Position numbers and translations under genes: made by a program. The notes beneath the pieces are model-generated. The model did no database searches and was not told where the DNA came from. It saw only the letters and a list, made by a program, of their open reading frames with translations. A stretch of DNA of 64,000 nt. Source: JAGVPT01 sp964642725. Its GTDB lineage: Bacteria > Bacteroidota > Ignavibacteria > UBA10030 > UBA8401. The stretch spans positions 1-64,000 of the forward strand of contig CAZXQG010000014.1 of NCBI GenBank assembly GCA_964642725.1. The letters are read 5' to 3'. Every line of letters starts with the position of its first letter. Within the stretch, counting starts at the first letter, position 1. Positions 9,240 through 18,113 of this stretch are shown piece after piece.

Positions 9240-10359
9240 AACTCGCTTTCAAACAGTACGTGTTCCGCTTGGCAAGCACAGCTATCCGATTTATATCGGC
9301 ACAGGGCTGCTGTCGTCGCTCGGTTCACTTTTTCAGCGTCACCGCCTCCCGAAAACAGTTGTTGTCATAACGGACAAAAACGTCGCGCGGTACTATTTGA
9401 AGCAAGTAAACGATAATCTTGCTGCTTCAGGGTTTACGGCGCGTTCTATTGTCATTCCGGCCGGCGAAGAACAAAAGAGCCTTCACCGGGCGGATGCAAT
9501 ATACACGGACTTGCTTCGATGGAAAGTAGAACGTCAATCGACAATCCTGGCGTTAGGAGGAGGAGTTGTCGGCGACCTTGCGGGTTTTATTGCGTCAACG
9601 TACCAGCGGGGCGTGCATTTCGTGCAGGTTCCGACGACGCTGTTAGCTCAGGTTGATTCTTCCGTAGGAGGGAAAGTGGGCGTCAACCATCCACTCGGAA
9701 AGAACATGGTTGGGGCGTTCTATCAGCCGGATTTTGTTGCTGCCGATATCGCAACACTCCAGACTCTTCCAAAACGTGAAATTATCTGCGGACTTGGAGA
9801 GGTGCTCAAGTACGGCATCATCATGAACGAAAAATTCTTTTCGTATTCCGTGAAACACATCGACGCCGTCATTTCTAAAAACAGCTCAAACCTTGTCAGA
9901 ATCGTTGCTGAATGCTGCCGGATGAAAGCGGATATTGTGTCCCGGGATGAACGCGAAAAAAACCTCCGCGCTGTCCTGAATTTTGGACATACCGTTGGAC
10001 ATGCGTTGGAACATGCGGGGGGCTATCGTCTCCTCAAACACGGTGAGGCGATACTGCTCGGAATGGTCGCCGAAACGTTTGCCGCTCTCCGTCTTAGACT
10101 GATCACTCCGTTGGAAGCCGTAAGAATCGAGAACGCCGTTCTCTCGATTCCGCTGCCGCCTTTGCATGGCGTAAAGTTATCCGCGTCGACACTTCTCTCG
10201 ACGATGCGTGTTGACAAAAAGGTCTTCGATGGAAAGATCAGGCTCGTACTGCCGACGTCAATCGGAAAAGTCGCGCTGCCAATGCCTGTTGATGAAAGCG
10301 TAATTCTCGACTCCCTCTCGTACCTTCAAGGATTTTTGGCTTCGCGCAAATTATTGTGA
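9229..10359 (+). CDS. aroB: 3-dehydroquinate synthase
   Basis: Cyclises DAHP to 3-dehydroquinate using NAD and a divalent metal. At 376 residues it is slightly longer than average. Diagnostic motifs are 'ALGGGVVGDLAGF', 'VPTTLLAQVDSSVGGK', 'GKNMVGAF' and the metal-binding 'NFGHTVGHA..H' with a downstream 'KHGEA'. Translation most likely starts at a TTG at 9229, inside the end of aroK. No strong Shine-Dalgarno sequence is present, which fits translational coupling to aroK. Confidence 0.95.
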   Translation: MTTKTRFQTVRVPLGKHSYPIYIGTGLLSSLGSLFQRHRLPKTVVVITDKNVARYYLKQVNDNLAASGFTARSIVIPAGEEQKSLHRADAIYTDLLRWKVERQSTILALGGGVVGDLAGFIASTYQRGVHFVQVPTTLLAQVDSSVGGKVGVNHPLGKNMVGAFYQPDFVAADIATLQTLPKREIICGLGEVLKYGIIMNEKFFSYSVKHIDAVISKNSSNLVRIVAECCRMKADIVSRDEREKNLRAVLNFGHTVGHALEHAGGYRLLKHGEAILLGMVAETFAALRLRLITPLEAVRIENAVLSIPLPPLHGVKLSASTLLSTMRVDKKVFDGKIRLVLPTSIGKVALPMPVDESVILDSLSYLQGFLASRKLL

Positions 10360-10421
10360 TTACGCTGATGGCTCAGATTTAGGCGCAGATTGCAGATTAG
10401 TTCCCTCCTCGCCATGTTCTC

Positions 10422-11792
10422 CTAGCCGGCCAGTTCTTCCAGCTCCCCGATCAATTGCGGAACGAACGCAAGATGTTCGGGCTTCATCAACGCACTGCGT
10501 ACTATTGTCATCGTTTTAAGGTCGGCGTTCACCTGCGGGTGAAGCTGTTTTGCCTGTGTTGAATCGACATGGAGGAGTGCAAGGAATAATGGAGCAGTGG
10601 AATGGTGCATCGCGTCTGAAAATAATCTTTCCGATCGTTTTGAAATGAGAGAAGCCGCCAACGGCTTGGTCTTGGGAAAGTACGTAACAATATCCAACTC
10701 AGGTTTGATGAATTCGGTCAACGTGCTGCTTGAAGCAGCCAGTTTTGAAAATTCAAGAGCGGCTTGTCGCGTTTTTGTTAAGATCGCTCCGAGTCCCGCA
10801 TCGGGGAGGAGGGGAATGCATTTCAACGTAAACCACAGAGCCGCTGCCGCTGCACCGGGACGCGAACATTCGAGACTGATCTCACCGAGATGTAAATCTC
10901 GTGAAGTGAAGTAGGTGTACGGCGAATTGTGTTTGTAGAATTTTCCAACGGACGGGTCGCCGAACAGTATGCAGCCGCACCCGTACGGCTGCAGGCCGTG
11001 CTTGTGCGGGTCGACGACAATGCTGTCGCATTCTGAGAGGCAGAGGAACGGCGCGGCGTTGATGAGCGGAAATTTCTGCAACGCAAGCAACATGAAGAAT
11101 CCTCCGTACGCAGCGTCGGCGTGGACGCGCACGTTATAGTTCCGGCAGATGGGAATGATACGTTCCAGCGGGTCAATCGCTCCGAGGGAAGTCGTGCCGA
11201 TCGTTGCCACCACCGTGCCAACATTTCCCGCCTTCAATATTTTTTCAAGGGCATCGGAATCCATTTTTCCAAATTCATCAGACGGAATTTCCATCGCCTC
11301 CGCCCCGATCACTTCGCACATCCGTTTGTGCGTGTAGTGAGCTGAACTCGAAAAAGCAATTCCTTTGTTTGGATGGAGAGATCGCGCAACCCAGAGAGCC
11401 TCAAGATTTGCAATCGTGCCGCTGCTCGTAAGATGTCCGAGATGTTTCTTGTATCCGAACATGCGAGCGACGTCTGCTACCGCTTCGATTTCCATCTTGG
11501 CCGTCGCGGGCCCGCCGTCCAGCGCATGATTGTTGGGATTGATTTTCATCGCCATCTGGTACGCCGCGGCTGCAATGGGATGAGGCGGTTTCAACATTTG
11601 TCCGACATAACGAGGATGAAAGAAAGGATAATTCTCTTTCATACGTTCGGCAAATTCATCCGCGACTTTATCGACCAGCGAAGGGTCGACCGTAAGCGTT
11701 TCATCCTCTCCGAATTCTTCCCACAATAATTCCCATTCGTTTTCCACTGCTCCTAGGCGCGTGGAAAGGTTCGAATATTTTAAAGATCTCAT
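10422..11792 (-). CDS. Group II PLP-dependent decarboxylase
   Basis: A 456-residue enzyme of the glutamate/tyrosine/aspartate decarboxylase superfamily. The PLP lysine lies in 'VDPHKHG' (about residue 275). The cofactor aspartate is in 'VHADAAYGG', and 'TSSGTIANLEALW' forms the phosphate-binding region. The substrate cannot be named from sequence; tyrosine, glutamate, aspartate and sulfinoalanine decarboxylases share these motifs. The family removes the alpha-carboxylate to make an amine or beta-alanine. It diverges from the glycosyltransferase gene across a 194-bp gap and has no operon partner. Confidence 0.88.
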   Translation of the reverse strand: MRSLKYSNLSTRLGAVENEWELLWEEFGEDETLTVDPSLVDKVADEFAERMKENYPFFHPRYVGQMLKPPHPIAAAAYQMAMKINPNNHALDGGPATAKMEIEAVADVARMFGYKKHLGHLTSSGTIANLEALWVARSLHPNKGIAFSSSAHYTHKRMCEVIGAEAMEIPSDEFGKMDSDALEKILKAGNVGTVVATIGTTSLGAIDPLERIIPICRNYNVRVHADAAYGGFFMLLALQKFPLINAAPFLCLSECDSIVVDPHKHGLQPYGCGCILFGDPSVGKFYKHNSPYTYFTSRDLHLGEISLECSRPGAAAAALWFTLKCIPLLPDAGLGAILTKTRQAALEFSKLAASSSTLTEFIKPELDIVTYFPKTKPLAASLISKRSERLFSDAMHHSTAPLFLALLHVDSTQAKQLHPQVNADLKTMTIVRSALMKPEHLAFVPQLIGELEELAG

Positions 11793-11986
11793 AGACTTTT
11801 TTTATTGCCAATATAATCTCAGAAGAGTCCCAATGCAAGGAAATCCAAAAAAGGATAGTTGTGAATTTCACTTAACACACCACTTTAACAGATGTCTTAT
11901 TTTACTATTAGTTAATAGGGGCATAACACTCTGATAATGGCAACTTCTTATTTTTATGCTCGTAAATGAGGAAGAAGGAGGCCTGT

Positions 11987-13129
11987 ATGAAAATTGCGTA
12001 TTTCAACGCGAACCTAAAAGTCGGTCAGGACGGGGTCACGCGATGCATTTACAAAATTGTTGAGGGCGTTGTTGAACGCGGACACAAAGCAATTGCAATC
12101 ACATCGACGCTCCCCGTCGGCGAAACACAAATCCCGGTGTACGGTGTGCCGTCTGTTGTCCTTCCGCTTCAGAAAAATTATCGTATTGCTCTTCCCGGGT
12201 ATCAATCCTTTGCGAGGTATTTGCAGGAATTCCAACCGGATATTCTGCATATCAACAGTCCTTGCACACTCGGTTTTGCAGCAGTGAAATACGCGCGGCA
12301 CTTTGGTATCCCGATTGTCGCAACGTACCATACGCATTTTCCGACCTACCCTCGATACTATAATCTCACGAGTCTTGAAGATTTGGCGTGGCGGCTGTTG
12401 CGCCGTCTCTATAATAACGTTGATCGAACTCTGGTTCCGACCACGCCGATCCTGCAAGAGCTTCGCGATCACGGTGTTGAACGGCTTGAATATCTTCCAA
12501 ACGGAGTTGACACGGCGGTGTTCAATCCGTTGTATCGCTCGGACGAATGGCGGCAGAAGTTTTGCAGCGGAGAGAAGCCGATCATTCTGTTTGTAAGCAG
12601 GCTTGTGTGGGAAAAAGATTTGCGCGTCCTGGCGGAAACGTACCATGCGCTGCACTCGAAGCGCACGGATTTCGAAATGGTGATTGTCGGCGATGGGCAT
12701 GCACGCCGGGAATTGCAAGCGATGATGCCCGGCGCTCATTTTCTTGGTTACCAATCGGGAAAGCCATTATCGGTGAGTTTTGCATCTGCGGATATGTTTG
12801 TTTTTCCGTCGACGACAGAAACGTTCGGGCTCGTGACTCTGGAAGCGATGGCTTCCGGGCTGGCTCCTGTGGCGGCAAAAGTGGGCGGAGCGGTGGAAAT
12901 AATCCAGGAAGGACGTTCGGGATTGTTCGCCGAGCCGCTAAGCAGCACCGACCTCACAAAGAAAGTAGAATGGTTACTCGACAATCCAAATCACAGAAAG
13001 GTCATCGCAGACCATGCACTCGCTCGTGCACAAGAGTATCGATGGGAACGCATTCTCGACCAGCTTTTTGAGAGTTACAAAGAAGTTATCGAGGAGTTCC
13101 GTCTCCAGCGCTTCCCGCGCGCAGCCTGA
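11987..13129 (+). CDS. Family 4 glycosyltransferase (MgtA/PimB-like)
   Basis: A 380-residue GT-B enzyme. The N-terminal acceptor domain begins MKIAYFNAN and includes 'HINSPCTLGF' and 'TYHTHFPTYPRYY', typical of GDP-mannose- or UDP-sulfoquinovose-type GT4 enzymes. The C-terminal donor domain contains 'FVSRLVWEKDL', 'IVGDG..R' and 'E.FGLVTLEAMASGL'. An upstream in-frame ATG at 11966 exists, but AAGGAGG at 11975-11981 points to 11987. It is followed by a metallophosphoesterase and a HAD phosphatase on the same strand, suggesting a small glycolipid or glycoside pathway. The sugar and acceptor are unknown. Confidence 0.88.
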   Translation: MKIAYFNANLKVGQDGVTRCIYKIVEGVVERGHKAIAITSTLPVGETQIPVYGVPSVVLPLQKNYRIALPGYQSFARYLQEFQPDILHINSPCTLGFAAVKYARHFGIPIVATYHTHFPTYPRYYNLTSLEDLAWRLLRRLYNNVDRTLVPTTPILQELRDHGVERLEYLPNGVDTAVFNPLYRSDEWRQKFCSGEKPIILFVSRLVWEKDLRVLAETYHALHSKRTDFEMVIVGDGHARRELQAMMPGAHFLGYQSGKPLSVSFASADMFVFPSTTETFGLVTLEAMASGLAPVAAKVGGAVEIIQEGRSGLFAEPLSSTDLTKKVEWLLDNPNHRKVIADHALARAQEYRWERILDQLFESYKEVIEEFRLQRFPRAA

Positions 13130-13148
13130 GACACACTTTGCCGGACGC

Positions 13149-14144
13149 ATGATTCATCACGAGGGCTCGTTGGAAACAACGAAACCGGCAGGTAATTCAT
13201 TCACCATCGCCCATCTTTCCGACCCCCATCTCAGCAGACAGTACTACCGCGAACACATCAAGTCATTTAAAATTCTCCTGCGAACGATTCTCGACCATGG
13301 CTGCGACCACCTTGTCATTACGGGGGACATTGTCAGCACCGGCGACCCTAATGACTATTATTTGGCCCGAACCATTCTCACAAGCTTCGGCTTCATGGAC
13401 AGCAGAAGGCTCACGATTGTCCCCGGCAACCACGATGTATTCGGCGGACCTCACCGTGCGGTGGACGTGCTCAGTTTTCCCCGGTACATTCGAACCGTGG
13501 ATTATCAGAGGCGGCTTGCGCTTTTTGAAGAAGCGTTTGCAGAATCGTTCGTCGGGGTACAACATTTGAACAGCAGCAGTCTTTTTCCGTTTGTTAAAGA
13601 AGTAGGTCCGTACGCCATCATCGGATTGAACTCAATCCTGCCGTGGTCATTGTGGGATAACCCGCTCGGCTCGAACGGGATGTTGAGCGACGATCAGATT
13701 TCCGCTCTCGTGCAATTGCAGGAACGCAAAGATTTTAACGGAAGGATACCGCTTGTTGCAATTCACCATCACTTCAACGATTTGAACGATGCCTCAACCG
13801 ATAGTAATTTTTGGAGGAAGATCGAATCGAAGACGATGCGCATGAAAAGGCGCCGCAAAACTCTCAAGCTTTTTGCTGCGCTTGGCGTGCAGGTTGTAAT
13901 GCACGGGCATGTTCATCGCAACGAATTGTATGAACAACACGGAGTACGTCTTGCAAACGGTGCAGGTTCAGTTTGTGATGACCCGGTAAGCAGGTTGAAA
14001 TATAACCGTCTGACATATGCCGGCGGAAAAGTCAACATTGAGATCAACACGCTGCCGATTGCTTTTCAAACTCCATCGACGGCATTGTCTTTTCACCACT
14101 TCAGGTCGGTTGAGGCTTTTCCTCAGGCAGCTCAACTTTCGTAG
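13149..14144 (+). CDS. Calcineurin-like metallophosphoesterase
   Basis: A 331-residue protein with the full di-metal motif set: 'SDPHL' near the start, 'ITGDIVSTGD', 'PGNHDVF', 'AIHHHFND' and 'HGHVHRNE'. These coordinate the two metals of calcineurin-like phosphoesterases. An open frame extends upstream to 13014 inside the glycosyltransferase gene. I chose the ATG at 13149, 19 bp after that gene, since the extension is only its shadow. The HAD gene begins 3 bp after the stop. The substrate is unknown; a cyclic nucleotide or phospho-lipid headgroup would both fit the family. Confidence 0.85.
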   Translation: MIHHEGSLETTKPAGNSFTIAHLSDPHLSRQYYREHIKSFKILLRTILDHGCDHLVITGDIVSTGDPNDYYLARTILTSFGFMDSRRLTIVPGNHDVFGGPHRAVDVLSFPRYIRTVDYQRRLALFEEAFAESFVGVQHLNSSSLFPFVKEVGPYAIIGLNSILPWSLWDNPLGSNGMLSDDQISALVQLQERKDFNGRIPLVAIHHHFNDLNDASTDSNFWRKIESKTMRMKRRRKTLKLFAALGVQVVMHGHVHRNELYEQHGVRLANGAGSVCDDPVSRLKYNRLTYAGGKVNIEINTLPIAFQTPSTALSFHHFRSVEAFPQAAQLS

Positions 14145-14147
14145 CGC

Positions 14148-14993
14148 ATGATTCCCATCCACCTTAAATATCAGATCGAATCGCTCGAAAACCGCATAAA
14201 AGGCTTCGGCACTGACCAGGTGAAGATTGCGCTGTTCGACCTCGACAATACGCTCATAATCGGGGATATTGGTGAAGCGGTCTTTGTACGATTGATGGCG
14301 GATGGCGCTCCTCTTAAATGCACATGGGAAGAATACCAATCCTTTCTACGCTTTGACGTTACAGCTGCGTATCGTCTAATGGTTGAATCAATGGCCGGGA
14401 TTAGTCTCCGTGAAGTTGAAGAGGCGACATTGAGGGTTTTAATCCAGACCTCCCCCTTCATCGAAACGGGGAAAGCTTGCGTTTCGGTTCCGAAACCTCA
14501 TCCAGGAATGAAGAAGCTTATCTCATTACTGCAAAAGCTTCGATACTGCATCTACATCATTTCGGCCAGCAATCAAATTTCCGTCCGAATTGCCGCAGAA
14601 GAGTTTTTTGGGATTTCTCCCGAATGTTCTTTTGGGATTGAGACAAAGATAGAAAACAAATGTCTCTCAGCAACGCTTGTCAAGCCTTTTCCGATTGCTG
14701 CCGGCAAGGTAGAGGTTTACCATAAATACGTTGGCAATTTTCCTCCTCTCATCACCGCAGCCGACAGTTTGGTCGATGCTCCTATGCTTGGATTAACCGA
14801 CCCAATGGGACTTTCGTTGTGGGTCGGGAAAAATCGATCCGAATTCAAAACCGCGAAGGAACGACTCGGCCAACCGCAGCGATTCTGTTTTGTCCAGCGA
14901 CCGAGAAGTCACAGTTTGAGGAATAGTGTGCGGACTTTTGGAGAACAGCGGAGCAGCGACGTCGTATCGTCGACTGTTTTTGCAGAAATGTGA
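14148..14993 (+). CDS. HAD-superfamily phosphatase
   Basis: A 281-residue protein. HAD motif I 'LFDLDNTLIIGD' is at about residues 29-40, motif II 'IISAS' near 142-146, and motif IV 'ITAADS..D.PML' near 205-220. It resembles the phosphoserine-phosphatase-like subgroup, with a helical cap between motifs I and II. The start is 3 bp after the metallophosphoesterase stop, so the two are likely co-transcribed. Its 3' end overlaps the convergent glycosidase gene by 85 bp. The C-terminal 30 residues look low-complexity and basic, and may be a read-through extension. Confidence 0.83.
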   Translation: MIPIHLKYQIESLENRIKGFGTDQVKIALFDLDNTLIIGDIGEAVFVRLMADGAPLKCTWEEYQSFLRFDVTAAYRLMVESMAGISLREVEEATLRVLIQTSPFIETGKACVSVPKPHPGMKKLISLLQKLRYCIYIISASNQISVRIAAEEFFGISPECSFGIETKIENKCLSATLVKPFPIAAGKVEVYHKYVGNFPPLITAADSLVDAPMLGLTDPMGLSLWVGKNRSEFKTAKERLGQPQRFCFVQRPRSHSLRNSVRTFGEQRSSDVVSSTVFAEM

Positions 14994-17284
14994 TTTGGGG
15001 AAGAGGCAGCCGCATTCTTTACCGCGAACGGAAGATAGATTTCAATCGCCGCCGGCATGGTCTCGACGCTGAAATTTCCTTCGAAATGTATCACAGCGCT
15101 TGTTTCTCCCGTAAACGACAATGAACATGAAATTGCGCCGAATGTTGTGGGCACATCTTTCAGTTTCACGTTCTTCCCCTTTTGCACTAATCTGTTGTTG
15201 TTGCCTTTAAAAAGCGAAATCACGCCATTTTCTTCTTTGACCATGCAGCTTCGAAGGAAGAGAATAATCTCGGCTGCGGCCCAGCCATGATGCCCGTCTC
15301 CCATCGTCCCGCCGCCCGTACGCGGATGAATGGCTTCAGGAAGCGAATACGGCGGCACAGCCTGTCGAAAAATTGTTTCAGCAACTTCCCACGCTTTGCC
15401 GATGTTCCCCATGATGAAAAATGAATGGGCGATCTGGAGTGTGAGATACGGATTGTACCCGGAATGAATGATGGGATGAAAAAATCCCTTTTCATCGACA
15501 AACTCCGCTTCAAGTTTTCGAAGTGTGTTAGAGAGATGACGCAGCCGGCCGTCGAACAGTTCGAGCGGATAAATGCAGGATATCGAACCGACGGCGCTCT
15601 CGTCAAAGTTGCGATGCTGCGTTGCCGGAATGAGCTTCTCGCCGATTCGCTGCTCAACATTCTGCAGAGACTGGACAATGTCCCGCTCAAATGCGCGGAC
15701 TTCTTTTTCAAAACCCTGTTCGTCGGATTTCATGCCGAGTATTGAAGCGATGCGGACCATCGCTCTAAGCCCCCCGAGAGACCAGAATGTATCCCAATAA
15801 TATTGGTCGACTGTGCCGAAATGTTCCGCGCTGATGCTTGGCGGTATCAAGCCGTTCTGAGTCTGCTTCCGTTTTCGAATAATCCATTGAGCGGCGCGTT
15901 TAAGGTTGGGATACCAGTTTTTCAACCAGAGATGCTGCTTGTTGAGCAAAAAGTGCTGATGCACCGACCAGAGAACGGCGCCGTTAGAATCCCACTCGCC
16001 GTCGGGACCGCGGAAAAACCCGTCCGCGGTAAGACGCTCCGGAAATGCGTCGATCACTTCTCTCGATCGCTTCTCAAAACCGAGCATGTCAAGCGCGCGA
16101 ATCATCAGCGTGGCGTCTCTGTACCAGAAGTGGTGATAGAGGAATGGTCCGGGAGAGATAAAATCTTTGTCGTGTAACTCCAAGAGAGAGAGACGGCTGG
16201 CGTCGAACAACGCCTGTAAATTTTTGTCGGCAAATTCAAACTGTGCCCCCGTCGAAAGCTCTTTTTCCCACCTTACCTGCTGGTCGGATTTCCGTCTCTC
16301 GAACGAAACCCGCCATGTTTGCTTCGCTCCCCTCCGCCGGACCGATTGTTCTCCCTCAAGCGCAGTACTGTAATGAATGTTTTTTTCATCACCGGGCGCA
16401 AGGTCGAACATGAATGCTGCCACACCATGTGCCAGCCCGCGCTCGCAGTGGGAAGACGGCGTTGACAAATCGCCGAAGAAATTCATCGTCCGTTGTTTGA
16501 GTGTATGCGCGAGGTCGCCATCGTTGAGCGACGAGCAGAAGACTTTATCGGGCGTTTCCGCAAAAACGACACCGGTGGATTTGTTCACGTATGCAATGCG
16601 CGGCGATTTGAAATCGACGGAGAAAATCGGGGCCACACCTTCCGGGTTGAACGGCCGGATGGCGACGCAGAGCGCTCCCGATTTTCTTTTGCCGCTATTA
16701 TTCGTCACGGCGGCTTTGGCAAACAGAACGTCGAATGCATGGTTTGTCGGCGCGGCGAAATGTTCGAGTGCCAGACCGACTCCGTCTACGCTGAATCGAG
16801 TAGTGAGGCACGGAAACGTCGTCTCGATTGCCTGAACTCCAACGGTGGATAGAGAAGGAAAGAAAACACGGTTATCAACGACGAGCCATGTATCGATCGA
16901 CCATTCGCGGGGAAGAGGTGTTGCAAGGCCACGGGGGTCGATGATCGCTTCATGGAAGCCGTTCAGCGTTCCCACCATAGTCCAGTTGCGGTGAGTGACG
17001 TTGATGAGAAGTGGATTTTGCGCCCGCGGAATGTAACTCTCGCTCTTCGGGTCGAGTTGTTTGTTCACCCAGAATGGATACAGCCAATCCCGCCGCATCT
17101 GCAGCACTGCAAAGTTCAATAATCCCCGTACAATCACCGGTGTGCTGAGCAGAAAGAGTTCTTTCGGTAATCCTTTTCCTTCGACATCGCTGAACTTTCC
17201 GGCAAGTTGAAATTGCTTGATGGAATCTTCGGGCAACTGCAGCCGCCGCAGCGCTTGTTCGAGAATATAAGAGTTGATGTTCAT
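14909..17284 (-). CDS. Six-hairpin glycosidase-like protein (GH15/amylo-glucosidase type)
   Basis: A 791-residue protein with no signal peptide. The N-terminal half (1-370) is beta-rich. The C-terminal half has the (alpha/alpha)6 pattern, with 'HHFWYRDATLMIRALD', 'GFFRGPDGEWDSNG', 'DQYYWDTFWSLGGL', 'FDESAVGSISCIYPL' and 'MGDGHHGWAAAEI'. Acidic residues D and E in the 'GEWDSNG' and 'DQYYWD' segments are candidate catalytic groups. I favour a glucosidase or debranching-like cytoplasmic enzyme, but the exact GH family is not certain. An in-frame TTG exists at 17302; the ATG at 17284 is preferred. It converges with and overlaps the HAD gene. Confidence 0.75.
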   Translation of the reverse strand: MNINSYILEQALRRLQLPEDSIKQFQLAGKFSDVEGKGLPKELFLLSTPVIVRGLLNFAVLQMRRDWLYPFWVNKQLDPKSESYIPRAQNPLLINVTHRNWTMVGTLNGFHEAIIDPRGLATPLPREWSIDTWLVVDNRVFFPSLSTVGVQAIETTFPCLTTRFSVDGVGLALEHFAAPTNHAFDVLFAKAAVTNNSGKRKSGALCVAIRPFNPEGVAPIFSVDFKSPRIAYVNKSTGVVFAETPDKVFCSSLNDGDLAHTLKQRTMNFFGDLSTPSSHCERGLAHGVAAFMFDLAPGDEKNIHYSTALEGEQSVRRRGAKQTWRVSFERRKSDQQVRWEKELSTGAQFEFADKNLQALFDASRLSLLELHDKDFISPGPFLYHHFWYRDATLMIRALDMLGFEKRSREVIDAFPERLTADGFFRGPDGEWDSNGAVLWSVHQHFLLNKQHLWLKNWYPNLKRAAQWIIRKRKQTQNGLIPPSISAEHFGTVDQYYWDTFWSLGGLRAMVRIASILGMKSDEQGFEKEVRAFERDIVQSLQNVEQRIGEKLIPATQHRNFDESAVGSISCIYPLELFDGRLRHLSNTLRKLEAEFVDEKGFFHPIIHSGYNPYLTLQIAHSFFIMGNIGKAWEVAETIFRQAVPPYSLPEAIHPRTGGGTMGDGHHGWAAAEIILFLRSCMVKEENGVISLFKGNNNRLVQKGKNVKLKDVPTTFGAISCSLSFTGETSAVIHFEGNFSVETMPAAIEIYLPFAVKNAAASSPNHISAKTVDDTTSLLRCSPKVRTLFLKL

Positions 17285-17481
17285 CTTTCGTTTCGAATGC
17301 AACTTTTAAAGAAATATGCATCGGAATATAGGCTCGGTTTGCCCTTGATTCAAGTCGCAAGAGCGGTATTTGCAAGCATTTTCAAAAACTTAACAATTCC
17401 TTAAAGTAAGTCTAACACCGGGCTAATTGACAAAGTGTATTATGATACATCACTACGAACGGCCATTATTCAGGAGAAGCC

Positions 17482-17670
17482 ATGATACTTCAAAAAAATC
17501 AGATTGAACAGCCCTTTATGTTCTGGTTGATCCGCGAACTGTTTGCCACAGAGCAAGCAATTGAAGAAGAGTTGAAGCCAATCAGCAACCGTGAGTTCTA
17601 TACATGGATTGGATTGATCTCTGCTGCATTGCTCGTTTACGGAGCAGTTTTCCGCGTATTTGCCGCGTAA
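17482..17670 (+). CDS. Small single-pass membrane protein
   Basis: A 62-residue protein with a good ribosome binding site (AGGAGAAGCC before the ATG). The N-terminal half is amphipathic and charged ('ATEQAIEEEL'). The C-terminal part (about 40-60) is one hydrophobic helix. It is followed about 130 bp later by the structured segment and terminator at 17798-17928. No family recognised. Confidence 0.65.
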   Translation: MILQKNQIEQPFMFWLIRELFATEQAIEEELKPISNREFYTWIGLISAALLVYGAVFRVFAA

Positions 17671-17797
17671 TAATTGGCCCCAGTTCGTTAAACGTTGACT
17701 CCTTCCAGCGTGTTCCATAAACATGCCAAGACAGTGAACCGAATTGATCGGAACTCTGTTATTACTTTGTAGCAATCTTTCAAATTCTAATTGTTTA

Positions 17798-17928
17798 GAT
17801 GTCGGACACCTTACGCGAAAGATCGGAAGAGTGTCGACATCTTGAATTCGGCGTCCGGATGGGAAGCAGGGTTTGGTCGAAGGGACGGACGAAAGCCAAT
17901 CGTATTCAACATACGGTTGGCTTTTTTT
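17798..17928 (+). ncRNA. Candidate structured RNA ending in an intrinsic terminator
   Basis: Three consecutive helices lie in a gap free of convincing genes. Helix 1 is GATGTCGGACAC (17798-17809) with GTGTCGACATC (17831-17841), 11 pairs and one bulge. Helix 2 is CGTCCG (17852-17857) with CGGACG (17886-17891). Helix 3 is the terminator stem at 17894-17922. The two large loops are purine-rich. It could be a small RNA, a riboswitch-like leader ended by attenuation, or the 3' region of the upstream 62-residue gene. It matches no riboswitch consensus I can recall with confidence. Confidence 0.45.
17894..17928 (+). terminator. Strong intrinsic terminator
   Basis: A 12-bp stem (17894-17905 with 17911-17922, one G-U pair) and a 5-base loop are followed by a T-run at 17922-17928. 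Confidence 0.85.
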
Positions 17929-18113
17929 ATTGCGGACGTCGGCCCCTTATTGGGGAAACCGCAAAGATGTCCCGCGTCTTTGCGATTTCCAAATTTCCTT
18001 CTTGACTATGCACCATTGAACCCCTACTTTTGAATTGGAAAAACGTTTATTCCGCCACATTATAGCTCATCACAGCCATTTTGATCCAGGATAAATTTGT
18101 ACCACAGGAGGAG

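Noticed and set aside
17820..17831. AGATCGGAAGAG, the first 12 bases of a common sequencing adapter
   Set aside because: The following bases do not continue as adapter, and the segment pairs within a larger hairpin, so it is taken as a chance match.
17791..18033. Two overlapping plus-strand frames of 68-80 codons
   Set aside because: They cross the structured RNA and the strong terminator, lack ribosome binding sites and have no recognisable composition.
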